DNA from: Solirubrobacter deserti | GTDB taxonomy: Bacteria > Actinomycetota > Thermoleophilia > Solirubrobacterales > Solirubrobacteraceae | Assembly (NCBI RefSeq): GCF_003344625.1 | Contig: NZ_QPKJ02000022.1 | Coordinates: 1-6,390, forward strand | Direction of reading: 5' to 3' | DNA: 6,390 nt | Part shown: positions 6,187 through 6,390 of the stretch, in pieces | Position numbering within the stretch: the stretch's first letter is position 1 | How the letters are laid out: each line of letters begins with the position of its first letter | The notes under the pieces: generated by a model | The model's database searches: none | The model's input: the letters and a program-made list of their open reading frames with translations, nothing else | Told to the model about the DNA's origin: nothing | Position numbers and translations under genes: made by a program

Positions 6187-6202
6187 TTTCGGGGACGAAA
6201 TC
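6185..6202 (+). other. Hairpin with GGGA loop overlapping the Gag-Pol stop codon
   Basis: GATTTCG-GGGA-CGAAATC is a perfect 7-bp stem with a tetraloop that fits GNRA. It begins on the last two bases of the TGA stop (6184-6186) and ends six bases before the polypurine tract. From memory, a GGACGAAAT word at this spot is common in plant Tekay/Del elements. A role in termination, plus-strand priming or RNA packaging is inference. Confidence 0.6.
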
Positions 6203-6207
6203 CCATT

Positions 6208-6217
6208 AAGGGGGAGG
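6208..6217 (+). other. Polypurine tract
   Basis: AAGGGGGAGG lies just upstream of the 3' LTR start at 6221, with TAT between. It is the RNase H-resistant primer for plus-strand DNA synthesis. Confidence 0.9.
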
Positions 6218-6220
6218 TAT

Positions 6221-6390
6221 TGTAAGACCCCGAAAAATTTAATACCGTATATATACATATTTATTTATTTATTTATATATATATACTTGTTGCTAGTATA
6301 TTGTATATATTTTAAATATACACTTGGCATTATTCTAATAGGGTTTGAAATATGCCATGTGGTCATTAATTGAGAAGGGTGAATTTTTAT
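6221..6390 (+). repeat. 3' long terminal repeat, 5' portion (partial)
   Basis: The LTR starts TGTAAGACCCCG right after the polypurine tract and is cut off by the window end after 170 bases. It is AT-rich and carries simple repeats. It does not overlap the visible part of the 5' LTR, so the copies cannot be compared. Placing 6390 before base 1 of the window gives an inferred minimum LTR length of about 1.62 kb. Confidence 0.9.
6259..6285 (+). repeat. Microsatellite (ATTT)4 followed by (AT)n
   Basis: Four ATTT units at 6259-6274 run into an AT dinucleotide tract to about 6285. The tract is probably slippage-prone and may vary between copies. Confidence 0.8.

Larger units (their letters stand above)
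1..6390 (+). mobile_element. Ty3/gypsy chromovirus LTR retrotransposon, Tekay/Del-like, truncated by both window ends
   Basis: The window reads as 5' LTR (partial), PBS, leader, single Gag-Pol ORF, polypurine tract and 3' LTR (partial). The internal region, 1452-6220, is about 4.8 kb, a usual size for Tekay/Del elements. Domain order PR-RT-RNaseH-IN is diagnostic of Ty3/gypsy, since copia elements place IN before RT. The C-terminal chromodomain places it among chromoviruses. Assignment to Tekay/Del rather than Reina, CRM or Galadriel rests on remembered features: one fused ORF, long LTRs, the wording of the RT and IN motifs, and the GGACGAAAT stretch before the polypurine tract. The target-site duplication lies outside the window, so structural completeness cannot be shown. 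Confidence 0.95.

Noticed and set aside
6173..6373. A 66-codon + strand frame running from the Gag-Pol end into the 3' LTR
   Set aside because: It crosses the stop hairpin, polypurine tract and LTR boundary, and reads low-complexity Ile/Tyr from AT repeats.
1..6390. A wholly new defence or mobile system
   Set aside because: All coding content is accounted for by one known retrotransposon lineage; the remaining novelty is limited to non-coding structure in the LTR and leader.

Overview
This window is almost entirely one plant LTR retrotransposon in the + orientation. It belongs to the Ty3/gypsy superfamily (Metaviridae), chromovirus branch, and is most like the Tekay/Del lineage. The host is a land plant, most likely an angiosperm. 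The grounds are a primer-binding site matching plant initiator tRNA-Met, the order Gag-PR-RT-RNaseH-IN-chromodomain in one long reading frame, and long AT-rich LTRs. The species cannot be named from the sequence.

Layout. Bases 1-1451 are the 3' portion of the 5' LTR; its start lies outside the window. The PBS is at 1456-1467, followed by an untranslated leader to 1734 that carries two short upstream ORFs and a TATA-like box. A single uninterrupted polyprotein gene fills 1735-6186 (1483 aa from the preferred start). A hairpin overlaps its stop codon and a polypurine tract follows. The 3' LTR begins at 6221 (TGTAAGACCCCG) and runs off the window. The two visible LTR portions do not overlap, so the full LTR is inferred to be at least about 1.62 kb. 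For the same reason, insertion age cannot be estimated from LTR divergence here.

How it works together. A transcript starting in the 5' LTR is primed at the PBS by tRNA-iMet. The polyprotein is cut by its own aspartic protease into Gag/nucleocapsid, reverse transcriptase, RNase H and an integrase with a C-terminal chromodomain. The polypurine tract primes plus-strand DNA, and integrase inserts the copy, with the chromodomain probably steering it to particular chromatin. Every catalytic residue I checked is present, so the element looks recently active or potentially autonomous.

The less expected content is non-coding. The LTR has degenerate tandem repeats built on ATGCATAAAATATATGCATG with repeated RY cores. 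It also has a compact 65-nt sequence that folds on paper into a cloverleaf with no unpaired junction bases, three tandem hairpin repeats, and more hairpins toward its 3' end. I see no host gene, no CRISPR array, no tRNA or rRNA gene, and no evidence for a wholly new system beyond this element.
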